Part shown: positions 15,920 through 22,894 of the stretch, one piece after another | Position numbering within the stretch: the first letter of the stretch is position 1 | Layout: each line of letters begins with the position of its first letter | Assembly: GCA_031396505.1 (NCBI GenBank) | Contig: JANNKX010000243.1 | Span: 1 to 23,942 of the forward strand | Source: JAAFHS01 sp031396505 | GTDB lineage: Bacteria; Pseudomonadota; Alphaproteobacteria; Rhodobacterales; Rhodobacteraceae | Length of the DNA: 23,942 bases | Direction of reading: 5' to 3' | Notes under the pieces: generated by a model | Databases searched by the model: none | The model's input: the letters and a program-made list of their open reading frames with translations, nothing else | Told to the model about the DNA's origin: nothing | Made by a program: the position numbers and the translations under genes

Positions 15920-16915
15920 TCAGCGGGCCTTGCGCGGCACCAGTAAATCGACGGCCGCGCGACCCGCCTCGGTGCCAAAGTGTTGATGTTGTGACAGGCC
16001 GGGAAAGCGGGCCGCGACCTCATCTGCAAGGTCGGGGGGCAGGCGGTTCAGCGTGGCATCGTTGACCATCAGGCTTTCGGCAGGAATACCTTCGGCATAG
16101 ATGATTTCATGCGCGTCGAACACAAGGCTGAAGTAATCGACCATGCCGCCTTCGCGGATAAAGATCGTCTCGCCATTCACAAGGTGTTTGGCCTGTAACA
16201 ACACCTCGGCCGTGGGCAGGCCTTTGGCGCGCTTGCGTTGGTAGAGGAACATGCGGTGGTGTTGGCTGACGATCAGGTCGCCCGCGTTGCCAAGCGTGCC
16301 TGCGGGGATCACGACGGGGGCAAATGTGCCCACGGCGCGCAGCGTGGCGCGGCCGATCCAGCGGATGGGCTGCGGGCCATGATCGCGGGTCAGTACAGCA
16401 TCGCCCGCGCGCAAATCCTCAATCGTCTTTTGCGCGCCGGTGGGCAGGGTAATCAGCGTGCCGCGCGCAAAGGACACATTCAAAAGGTCGGTCAGGCGGG
16501 CGGATTGCGGTGTCGTATCGATGGCGAGCAGGGTATAGCCGGTGCGTGCGGCCATTGGCGACAGGGGCAAGGCAAAGCGCGCCGATGCGGTGTGCAGCAC
16601 GATGAGTTCCACGCGGTCGCCGTCCGGCGCCATCAGCGTATAGCGCGCCTCAAGCGTGACGGGGTCGCCGATGCGGCCCATCTGGGTGCCGGGGGCAAGG
16701 CGGGCGGGGCCATCGCCAGCGGCTGTCAGCACCATGCGCTGCGGCACGGCGTGCGGGTCAAGTTCATAGATATCGCCCGGGCAAACGATATCCGGCCCGT
16801 CCAGCGCATCATCCTGATTGACGCCAAGTGCGACAAACAGATCATCGGCGGCAAAGACCTGAAACGCCTGTCCGGGCAGCACGAGCGGGGTGACGGATGC
16901 AGGCATGCGCGACAT
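15920..16915 (-). CDS. Hint-domain (Hedgehog/intein-like) protein
   Basis: A 331-residue protein with a C-terminal Hint_2-type domain, common in Rhodobacteraceae. The domain begins near residue 149 (SFARGTLITLPTG), continues with TIEDLRAGDAVLTRDHGPQPI, a QPIRWIGR strand, VSQHHRMFL (217-224) with the conserved block His residues, and ends near EGIPAESLMVNDATL. Residues 1-145 form an uncharacterised N-terminal domain. In the usual form the domain starts with Cys; here the residue is Ser149, and no C-terminal His-Asn splicing pair is seen, so protein splicing is not expected. The start ATG 16915 follows AGGA; alternatives are ATG 16906 or 16966. No clear signal peptide. Biological role unknown. 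Confidence 0.8.
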   Translation of the reverse strand: MSRMPASVTPLVLPGQAFQVFAADDLFVALGVNQDDALDGPDIVCPGDIYELDPHAVPQRMVLTAAGDGPARLAPGTQMGRIGDPVTLEARYTLMAPDGDRVELIVLHTASARFALPLSPMAARTGYTLLAIDTTPQSARLTDLLNVSFARGTLITLPTGAQKTIEDLRAGDAVLTRDHGPQPIRWIGRATLRAVGTFAPVVIPAGTLGNAGDLIVSQHHRMFLYQRKRAKGLPTAEVLLQAKHLVNGETIFIREGGMVDYFSLVFDAHEIIYAEGIPAESLMVNDATLNRLPPDLADEVAARFPGLSQHQHFGTEAGRAAVDLLVPRKAR

Positions 16916-17116
16916 GGTTCCTGTGATGCAACAAACAGACGGGGGCCACGCCGTTGCAGTGACCATAGCAGACTGCAGATTTTACAGTCAAATCCGGCAT
17001 GTGACTTGGGCCGCCTTAGGAAACGAAGCGCCATCGCAGGCGGTATTGTGCAAGCGCGCGCGCTGGTATCGTGCCCACTGCAAGGTTAAGATGGGGTGAA
17101 TTTCGGAGGGCGCAAC

Positions 17117-17893
17117 ATGGATCTGGGCATAAAAGGCAAGCGGGCACTGGTGTGTGCATCATCGCGTGGCCTTGGGCGTGGCTGCGCCGAGGCCTTGGCG
17201 GCGGCTGGGGTTGACCTTGTGTTGAATGCGCGGGGGGGCGAGGCGCTGGCGATCGCGGCGGCGGATATCGGGGCAGCCTATGGCGTACAGGTGAGGTCCA
17301 TTGCAGGTGACATTACAACAGACGCGGTGCGGGCGGCCGTAATGGCCGAGGGGCCGTTCGACATTCTGGTGACGAACGCAGGCGGGCCGCCACCGGGGTT
17401 GTGGTCGGATTGGAACCGCGATGACTTCATCCGGGCCATTGACGCGAATATGCTGACGCCGATTGCATTGATGCAAGGGGTGCTGCCGGGGATGATGGCG
17501 CAGGGATGGGGGCGGGTTGTCAATATCACCAGCCAGTCGGTGAAAGCGCCGATCCCGCAATTGGGCCTGTCGAATGCTGCGCGCACGGGGTTGACAGGTT
17601 TTGTTGCAGGCACGGCACGGCAGGTTGCGCCAAATGGTGTCACAATCAATAACTTGCTGCCAGGTATCCATGCAACCGACCGTGCCGATGCGCTGGATGC
17701 GGGCGTGGTTGCGGCGACGGGGGTGACGCTGGATGCGGCACGTGCGGCGCGGATGGCGACGATCCCGGCGCGGCGTTATGGGACGGCTGCGGAATTTGGT
17801 GCGGCCTGCGCGTTTTTGTGCAGCATGCATGCAGGCTTTATCGTGGGGCAGAACATCCTGCTGGATGGCGGGGCGACCAACGCTACGCTGTGA
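17117..17893 (+). CDS. Short-chain dehydrogenase/reductase-like protein with degenerate active site
   Basis: A 258-residue Rossmann-fold protein of the SDR superfamily. The cofactor loop ASSRGLGRG is at 14-22, the NAGG motif at 87-90, the structural Asn at 111, and the catalytic-site Ser at 139. The usual YxxxK is replaced: the segment LSNAAR places Ser152 where Tyr is expected and Arg156 where Lys is expected. The C-terminal LLDGGATNATL is normal. A group of SDR proteins resembling 3-oxoacyl-ACP reductase is known with this LSN..R form, so it is a family trait rather than a random mutation. Its reaction is unknown. GGAGGG lies 6 bases before the ATG. The ABC ATPase gene follows after 65 bases on the same strand. 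Confidence 0.85.
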   Translation: MDLGIKGKRALVCASSRGLGRGCAEALAAAGVDLVLNARGGEALAIAAADIGAAYGVQVRSIAGDITTDAVRAAVMAEGPFDILVTNAGGPPPGLWSDWNRDDFIRAIDANMLTPIALMQGVLPGMMAQGWGRVVNITSQSVKAPIPQLGLSNAARTGLTGFVAGTARQVAPNGVTINNLLPGIHATDRADALDAGVVAATGVTLDAARAARMATIPARRYGTAAEFGAACAFLCSMHAGFIVGQNILLDGGATNATL

Positions 17894-17958
17894 CGGGCCT
17901 TGCCGTGGTGGGGCGGGCCTGATACCCCAAATCCCGATGAATTTCGTCAGGAGACTGC

Positions 17959-19029
17959 GTGGAGAACCGCCCCAGATTGCAGGCCGCAGCGCTGACCCGT
18001 CGGTTGGGCGGGCGGGCGGTTGTGGATGATCTGTCGCTGTCGATCAATGCGGGGCAGGTGACCTGTCTGCTGGGGCCATCGGGCTGCGGCAAGACAACAA
18101 CGCTGCGGATGATCGCAGGGGTTGAACGACCCGATGCAGGGCGCATCGTGATCGACGGGCAGGATGTGACAAACGCCCCGCCAGAGGCGCGTGGCGTGGG
18201 GTTAATGTTTCAGGACTTTGCGCTGTTTCCCTATCTGACGGTGGCGCGGAACGTGGCCTTTGGGTTGTCTGGTGACAAGACAAATCGCGTGAGCAGAGCG
18301 GAAGAACTGCTTGAAAAAGTGGGGTTATCCGGGTTCGGCGCAAAGCACCCGCATGAATTGTCGGGGGGTGAACAGCAACGTGTGGCGCTTGCGCGGGCCT
18401 TGGCGCCGCGCCCGCGCGTGATGCTGATGGACGAGCCGTTTTCGGGACTGGACAATCGGCTGCGCGACGGGATCCGCGATGCGACTTTGGCCATCCTGAA
18501 AGACGAGGGGACTGCCGTGCTTCTGGTCACCCATGAGCCGGACGAGGCGATGCGAATGGCGGATGACATCGCGCTGATGCGGGGCGGGCGGATCGTGCAG
18601 CAGGGCGCGCCGTACAACGTCTATAACGCGCCAGTTGACAAGGCAGCAGCAGCATTCTTTAGCGATATCAACGTGATCCGTGGCAAAGTTCAGGGCGCGC
18701 TGACCGCCACCCCATTTGGCGATTTCCTGACGCCGGGGCATGCGGACGGCACGCGGGTGGAGATCATCATCCGGCCCCAGCACCTGAAGATCGACTTTGA
18801 TCGGGCCGGGCGCGGCCCGAACCCGACGCCGGTGGACGGCACACCCGCGCGGGGCACGGTCACAAGGGCGCGCTACATGGGACGGGAAAGTCTGGTGGAT
18901 TTCGCGATGGACTTTGAAGGGGCGGTGCTGACGGCCTCGGTGCCGGGGGTTTTTCTGCCAAAACCGGGGACCGTGCTGTGGTTGATGATCCGGCGGGACC
19001 GGTGTTTCGTGTTTCCTGCGAAAGGGTGA
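17959..19029 (+). CDS. ABC transporter ATP-binding protein (Fe3+/polyamine-type)
   Basis: A 356-residue ATPase of the FbpC/PotA/CysA class, which powers import across the cytoplasmic membrane. Seen: Walker A GPSGCGKTT 39-47, Q-loop Gln85, signature LSGGEQQR 134-141, Walker B ending in DEP 158-160, switch His192, and a C-terminal TOBE-like regulatory part (about 250-356). It starts with GTG at 17959 after AGGAG. No permease or solute-binding protein gene is next to it in this window, so its partners must be elsewhere or it is an orphan. Iron(III) uptake is the most common role of this subfamily, but the substrate cannot be read from the sequence. Confidence 0.9.
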   Translation: MENRPRLQAAALTRRLGGRAVVDDLSLSINAGQVTCLLGPSGCGKTTTLRMIAGVERPDAGRIVIDGQDVTNAPPEARGVGLMFQDFALFPYLTVARNVAFGLSGDKTNRVSRAEELLEKVGLSGFGAKHPHELSGGEQQRVALARALAPRPRVMLMDEPFSGLDNRLRDGIRDATLAILKDEGTAVLLVTHEPDEAMRMADDIALMRGGRIVQQGAPYNVYNAPVDKAAAAFFSDINVIRGKVQGALTATPFGDFLTPGHADGTRVEIIIRPQHLKIDFDRAGRGPNPTPVDGTPARGTVTRARYMGRESLVDFAMDFEGAVLTASVPGVFLPKPGTVLWLMIRRDRCFVFPAKG

Positions 19030-19067
19030 GCCGGTTTGAGACGGGGTGAGTCGCGGCAGGCCCCGAC

Positions 19068-19742
19068 CTACGGGGGAGTTACCTGCGCGCGGTAGTCGGC
19101 GAGAGTGCGGCCAGGTTCGGCTGGATATTCTTCCCCAGTTGGCAGCAGGGCGACGATCCGGTCGACGCGAAAGCTGCGGAAATCGCGGCGGGCCTCGCAG
19201 AAGGCGGCCAGCGTCCAGACGCGGCCCCAGAATTCGAGCTGCAGGGGGCGGATATCGCGGTGCGACTCGCGCCCCTCGGGGTCGATGTAAGTGATGGTCA
19301 GGCGTTCACGGGCGCGGATCGCGGCGCGGATCAGGGGCAGGTGGGGGGCGGCGCGTGTTGCCTCGCCGCCGGTAAAGACAAAGAGTTCATCCTCGCCGGG
19401 GGTGGTGGTGACGGGGCTGACGGTGGCGATTTTAGATGCCAGCCCACGGGCGGCGCGGGCAAGGCCGGGGTCGGCCCCATCGGCGACAAGGCGCACGCCA
19501 AGGCGCAGCGCCTCCAGCTCTTCCGCGGTCAGGATCATGGGGGGCAGGGTGATTGGTGCGCGCAGAATATAGCCGACGCCGCGTTCCCCTTCCACCGGCA
19601 GGCCTGAGGCCATGAGGGTCGCCATATCGCGCCAGATGGTGCGCACCGACACTTCCAGCCGATCCGCCATTTCGGAGGCACGATGCAGCCGCCCGTCGCG
19701 CAGGATCTGGATCAGGTCGAACAGGCGGTCGGTGCGGCGCAT
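19068..19742 (-). CDS. YafY/WYL-domain transcriptional regulator
   Basis: A 224-residue DNA-binding regulator. Residues ~1-60 form a DeoR-like winged helix (RTDRLFDLIQILRDGRLHRA at 3-22, then DRLEVSVRTIWRDMATL), and the C-terminal ~100 residues are a WYL-type ligand-sensing domain (RLTITYIDPEGRESHRDIRP region and the RVDRIVAL ending). The WYL triplet is not literal; the matching strand reads QLEFWGRVWTLAAF. It lies 31 bases downstream of the monooxygenase-like gene on the same strand, so the two are probably one operon. The regulated target is likely its own operon through the palindrome at 20203-20227. ATG 19742 follows GGTGA; the in-frame ATG at 19766 is less likely. Confidence 0.9.
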   Translation of the reverse strand: MRRTDRLFDLIQILRDGRLHRASEMADRLEVSVRTIWRDMATLMASGLPVEGERGVGYILRAPITLPPMILTAEELEALRLGVRLVADGADPGLARAARGLASKIATVSPVTTTPGEDELFVFTGGEATRAAPHLPLIRAAIRARERLTITYIDPEGRESHRDIRPLQLEFWGRVWTLAAFCEARRDFRSFRVDRIVALLPTGEEYPAEPGRTLADYRAQVTPP

Positions 19743-19773
19743 CGCGTCACCGTGCAAGCGCCGCACGCTGGCG

Positions 19774-20157
19774 TCAACCGCCCATCTGCCACAGGATGGG
19801 GACGTGGCGCATCGAAAGGCTTGTCATGTCAATGGCCCCGCCAAAGGGCGCAAAGGCGGGATCTGCCATCAGGATTTCGGCGGCGGTGTGGGCCGCTGTT
19901 ATACTTTGCCATTCCACGGTATCGGTCCAAAGCCCCGCGTCATCGCGCAGCAGGCTGCGGCGGACAAATCCGGGTTGGGCAGCAACCATGGCTTCGGTGC
20001 CCTTGGCGGCAGTCAGAAAGGCTGCATCGGTCATGCCGGGGTTCAGACGGAAGGTGACGATTTCCATGACCGGTGCGTCAGCGGCTTGGCCGCGTGCCGC
20101 GTCGGCGGGGGCGAGGGTGATACAGGCGGCAAGAACAGCAGGAATAGCGAATCGCAT
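19774..20157 (-). CDS. Exported antibiotic-biosynthesis-monooxygenase-like protein
   Basis: A 127-residue protein with an N-terminal signal sequence (MRFAIPAVLAACITLAPADA), followed by a ~100-residue domain resembling the ABM/dimeric alpha-beta barrel family: VMEIVTFRLNPG, AAFLTAAKGTEAMVAAQPGFV and WTDTVEWQSITAAHTAAE. Such domains bind small aromatic or heme-like ligands; catalysis here is unproven. LAAC (residues 9-12) fits a lipobox, so it may be a lipoprotein with Cys12; cleavage after ADA-A near residue 20 is the alternative. The ATG at 20157 is chosen because AGGAG lies 6 bases upstream; the longer in-frame start at 20349 would run across the tatA leader. It is the first gene of a unit with the WYL regulator. 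Confidence 0.75.
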   Translation of the reverse strand: MRFAIPAVLAACITLAPADAARGQAADAPVMEIVTFRLNPGMTDAAFLTAAKGTEAMVAAQPGFVRRSLLRDDAGLWTDTVEWQSITAAHTAAEILMADPAFAPFGGAIDMTSLSMRHVPILWQMGG

Positions 20158-20202
20158 AGGAAGCTCCTTTGGTTGCGAGGCCTTAGGATCGCATAGGGCA
20201 AC

Positions 20203-20227
20203 TGACATATAGCTGTCAGCTATGTCA
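20203..20227. promoter_or_regulatory. Nested palindrome, candidate WYL-regulator operator
   Basis: TGACATA (20203-20209) and TATGTCA (20221-20227) form inverted half-sites; between and partly overlapping them is TAGCTG/CAGCTA (20210-20215 and 20217-20222) around a single T. The site lies 46-70 bases before the monooxygenase-like gene. Read on the - strand it contains CTGACA, a -35-like element (20214-20219), 18 bases before TATGCG (20190-20195). Binding there would affect transcription of that gene and possibly the divergent tatA promoter. Confidence 0.5.
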
Positions 20228-20305
20228 TGGTTTCGGGGTCTGGCGGGCGCTTTGTGCAATTGCCAAGCCTGTGATCCCCCGCCATGCAGGCTTAGATACC
20301 ACACA

Positions 20306-20322
20306 GGGGCGACGGTCGCCCC
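20306..20322 (+). promoter_or_regulatory. Short GC hairpin in the tatA leader
   Basis: GGGGCGA (20306-20312) pairs with TCGCCCC (20316-20322) around a CGG loop. It lies just before the tatA ribosome-binding site (GGAGAG) and 8 bases after a -10-like TAGATA (20293-20298), so it would sit at the very 5' end of the transcript if that promoter is used. No good -35 element was found, so the promoter itself is weakly supported. Confidence 0.4.
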
Positions 20323-20343
20323 GGATGATCTGGAGAGAACGCG

Positions 20344-20553
20344 ATGCAAATGGGACCATGGCAGATCCTTGTGATCGGCATTGTCGTGCTGGTGCTGTTC
20401 GGGCGCGGCAAGATATCGAACCTGATGGGCGAAATCGGCAAGGGTATCACCTCGTTCAAAAAGGGTGTGAAAGAGGGCACCGAAGAGATTGACACGGCTG
20501 CCGCCGACCCGGTCGTGCGGGACGTGACGCCAGCGGACAAAGACAAGGTTTAA
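20344..20553 (+). CDS. tatA: Sec-independent protein translocase subunit TatA
   Basis: Pore-forming subunit of the twin-arginine translocation system, which exports folded proteins across the cytoplasmic membrane. It has 69 residues: a short N-terminal transmembrane helix (GPWQILVIGIVVLVLF), the FGRGKIS hinge at 20-26, an amphipathic helix (MGEIGKGITSFKKGVKEG) and a short acidic tail. That order and the ~70-residue length are typical of TatA/E. GGAGAG precedes the ATG at 20344. It starts a four-gene cluster tatA-tatB-tatC-DUF815. Confidence 0.96.
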   Translation: MQMGPWQILVIGIVVLVLFGRGKISNLMGEIGKGITSFKKGVKEGTEEIDTAAADPVVRDVTPADKDKV

Positions 20554-20577
20554 AGCGACAGTCGGAGGGCATTGCCC

Positions 20578-21120
20578 ATGGGCGGGATCGGCTGGACCGA
20601 GTTGGTGATGATTGGTGTGGTGGCCCTGATTGTGATCGGGCCCAAAGACCTGCCGGAAATGTTTCGCACGCTGGGGCGGTTCACGTCCAAGCTGCGGTCG
20701 ATGTCGCGTGAATTTTCGCGGGCGATGGAGCAGGCGGCAAACGAGACTGGCGTCAAGGACGTGGCGAAAGATCTGAAATCGGCGACATCGGTGCAGTCTT
20801 TGGGTTTGAATGCGGTCAAGGATGCGGCAGCGAAGTTTGAAAAGTGGGATCCTTTGAAAAACGCGGCAAAACCGACGGCGCCTGTGGTCAAGCCGCCAGT
20901 CGCACCTGTGGCCGCGGTTGAGCCGGTGATCGCCGCGCCAAAGCCGATGGGGCCTGCAACACAGGCGCTGGCGGATCAGCAGGCGGCAAAGCGGGCGATT
21001 GCGCAGGAGGCAGCCGAAAAGCTGCGCGCGGTATCAGCGCCCCCGCCACTTCCGGTGGCAGCAGAACCGCCCGCCCCCGCCAAAAAACCACGCGCGCCGC
21101 GCAAGAAGGCAGAGACCTGA
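20578..21120 (+). CDS. tatB: Sec-independent protein translocase subunit TatB
   Basis: Forms the substrate receptor with TatC. The protein has 180 residues: an N-terminal transmembrane helix in GWTELVMIGVVALIVIGPKD with the typical GW.EL and GPKDLPEM features, an amphipathic helix to about residue 60, and a long Ala/Pro/Lys-rich tail (roughly 95-180) that is likely disordered. The ATG at 20578 is chosen because GGAGGG lies 8 bases upstream; a TTG two codons earlier is too close to it. It begins 24 bases after tatA and overlaps tatC by one base (TGATG). Confidence 0.95.
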   Translation: MGGIGWTELVMIGVVALIVIGPKDLPEMFRTLGRFTSKLRSMSREFSRAMEQAANETGVKDVAKDLKSATSVQSLGLNAVKDAAAKFEKWDPLKNAAKPTAPVVKPPVAPVAAVEPVIAAPKPMGPATQALADQQAAKRAIAQEAAEKLRAVSAPPPLPVAAEPPAPAKKPRAPRKKAET

Positions 21121-21956
21121 TGGCCGACAGTATTGACGAAAGTTCGGCTCCGCTGATTGAACATCTGGCGGAACTGCGGACGCGCATCCTTTATGCGATG
21201 GGTGCGTTCGTGGTGTGCTTCATCATTGGCTACATCATCTGGCAGCCGATCTTCACATTTCTGGCGCGCCCGATGTGTCAGGTACTGGCCGAACGGGGGC
21301 AGGAATGCCAACTGATCCTGGTGAAGATGCAGGAAGGCTTTTTCGTCGCCATCCGGATTGCGATGTGGGGCGGGTTCATCATGGCGTTCCCAATGATCGC
21401 TTATCAGTTGTGGCGGTTCGTGGCACCGGGGCTGTATCGGTCGGAGCGGAATGCGTTCCTGCCATTTCTGGCGGCGTCCCCGATCATGTTCTTCATTGGC
21501 GCGGGATTTGCGTATTTCATCATCCTGCCATTTGCGTTTGAATTCTTTCTGGGCTTTCAGGACAGTGTGGCCACGGCAAGCGAAGGCATATCTGCGGCCC
21601 CCGTGGGCGTGGTGTTTCAGGGGTCGATGGAAAGCTATCTTGGCCTGACGATGACATTCGTTCTGGCGTTCGGGTTGTGTTTCCAGTTGCCAGTGCTGTT
21701 AACGCTGATGGGGCGGGCGGGGATCATTTCGGCGGCGGGCCTGCGGGCGACACGGAAATATGCGGTGGTTTTGATCCTGATCGTGGCGGCGGTTGTGACG
21801 CCGCCGGATGTGCTGAGCCAGCTGATCCTGTTTGCGGCGATCTACCCGCTGTATGAGATCTCAATCTGGTTGATTGCGCGGTTTGAACGGGACCGCGAGG
21901 CGGCGGCGCGGGCGGATGGCACTTGGGTCGAGGATGAGGAAGACAGCGCCACATGA
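21120..21956 (+). CDS. tatC: Sec-independent protein translocase subunit TatC
   Basis: Core receptor of the Tat pathway, recognising the twin-arginine signal. It has 278 residues with six hydrophobic helices. The N-terminal cytosolic LIEHLAELRTRI contains the conserved Glu-His-Leu-x-Glu-Leu-Arg region, and FVAPGLYRSERNAFLPF is the hallmark of the first periplasmic/second cytosolic region with the signal-binding Glu. The C terminus ends in an acidic stretch (EDEEDSAT). The start overlaps the tatB stop and the stop overlaps the next gene by 4 bases (ATGA), so translation is coupled on both sides. Confidence 0.97.
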   Translation: MADSIDESSAPLIEHLAELRTRILYAMGAFVVCFIIGYIIWQPIFTFLARPMCQVLAERGQECQLILVKMQEGFFVAIRIAMWGGFIMAFPMIAYQLWRFVAPGLYRSERNAFLPFLAASPIMFFIGAGFAYFIILPFAFEFFLGFQDSVATASEGISAAPVGVVFQGSMESYLGLTMTFVLAFGLCFQLPVLLTLMGRAGIISAAGLRATRKYAVVLILIVAAVVTPPDVLSQLILFAAIYPLYEISIWLIARFERDREAAARADGTWVEDEEDSAT

Positions 21957-22786
21957 CGGACCTTGAACGGATCGCGGCGGCGCTGGAGCGGCTGGCACCG
22001 GCCCCGCTGGCGGCCCCGGATTTCAATTTGGCGGATGCGTTTTTGTGGCACACGGGGCCGGATTGGCTGGAGCCTGTGCGGGATGTGGCGCGGGTTGATA
22101 TCGGGTTGCTGGTGGGGATTGACCGGTCGCGCGAGACGCTGCTGGCGAATACGCGGTATTTTGCACAAGGGCTGCCTGCGAATAACGCGCTGTTGTGGGG
22201 CGCGCGGGGGATGGGGAAATCCAGCCTTGTCAAAGCAGTGCATGCGCAGGTGCGGGCCGAGGGGCACGCGTTGAAGATTGTGGAGTTGAGCCGCGAGGAT
22301 CTGCCATCGGTGCCGCGATTGCTGCACCTGCTGCGGGGGGTGGGGCATCGGTTTGTGCTGTTCTGCGATGATCTGAGTTTCAGCCATGATGACACGCATT
22401 ACAAAAGCCTGAAGGCGGTGTTGGATGGCGGGATCGCGGGGCGGCCTGAGAATGTGCTGTTTTACGCGACGTCCAACCGGCGTCACCTGATGCCGCGCGA
22501 CATGATCGAGAATGAACGGTCCACGGCTATCAGCCCAAGTGAGGCGGTCGAGGAGAAGGTATCGTTGAGCGACCGGTTCGGGCTGTGGCTGGGGTTTCAT
22601 CCATGTTCGCAGGATGAGTTTCTGGAGATGGTCCGGGGCTATTGCATCGCACATGGGGTGGGGGTGCCCGAGGCGCGGCTGCGCGCGGAGGCGGTGGAGT
22701 GGTCCGCGACGCGGGGCGGGCGGTCGGGGCGGGTGGCGTGGCAGTTCTTTTGTGATCTGGCAGCCCGTGAGGGCGTGCGGCTTTAG
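21953..22786 (+). CDS. DUF815-type P-loop ATPase
   Basis: A 277-residue AAA-like ATPase of unknown function. Seen: Walker A GARGMGKSS at 83-91, Walker B VLFCDD at 135-140, a sensor-1-like ATSNRRHL at 172-179, an acidic and Ser-rich stretch, and an arginine-finger-like DRFGLWLGFHP starting at Asp207. The N-terminal 50 residues are a helical domain (LERIAAALERLAP). No membrane segment or signal peptide. Its ATG overlaps the tatC stop (ATGA), so it is almost certainly translated from the tat transcript. Related proteins are found next to tat genes in this family of bacteria; a role in Tat export or in another step is not proven. Confidence 0.9.
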   Translation: MTDLERIAAALERLAPAPLAAPDFNLADAFLWHTGPDWLEPVRDVARVDIGLLVGIDRSRETLLANTRYFAQGLPANNALLWGARGMGKSSLVKAVHAQVRAEGHALKIVELSREDLPSVPRLLHLLRGVGHRFVLFCDDLSFSHDDTHYKSLKAVLDGGIAGRPENVLFYATSNRRHLMPRDMIENERSTAISPSEAVEEKVSLSDRFGLWLGFHPCSQDEFLEMVRGYCIAHGVGVPEARLRAEAVEWSATRGGRSGRVAWQFFCDLAAREGVRL

Positions 22787-22806
22787 GGGTGTCCCACGGG
22801 GGGACA
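22786..22806 (+). terminator. Weak hairpin after the DUF815 gene
   Basis: TGTCCC (22790-22795) and GGGACA (22801-22806) form a 6-bp stem around ACGGG just after the stop. It has no T-run. The outer GGGGTGTCCC (22786-22795) also recurs inverted beyond the Imm11-like gene at 23757-23766. The rest of this gap up to 22894 shows nothing else. Confidence 0.4.
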
Positions 22807-22894
22807 GGATGCTGCTTTAATGAAATCAATGAGTTAGGTCGTCCAGTTTAATGCTTTGTTCATCTTTGAGGGCAGCGTGTAACCCACGCGGATT

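Noticed and set aside
16238..17089. 283-codon + strand frame opposite the Hint gene
   Set aside because: It overlaps the well-supported Hint domain, has no ribosome-binding site or motif and runs into the intergenic region.
19061..19075. CCCCG...CGGGG dyad between the ABC ATPase and WYL genes
   Set aside because: Only five pairs, overlaps the WYL stop codon and has no T-run; common by chance in high-GC DNA.
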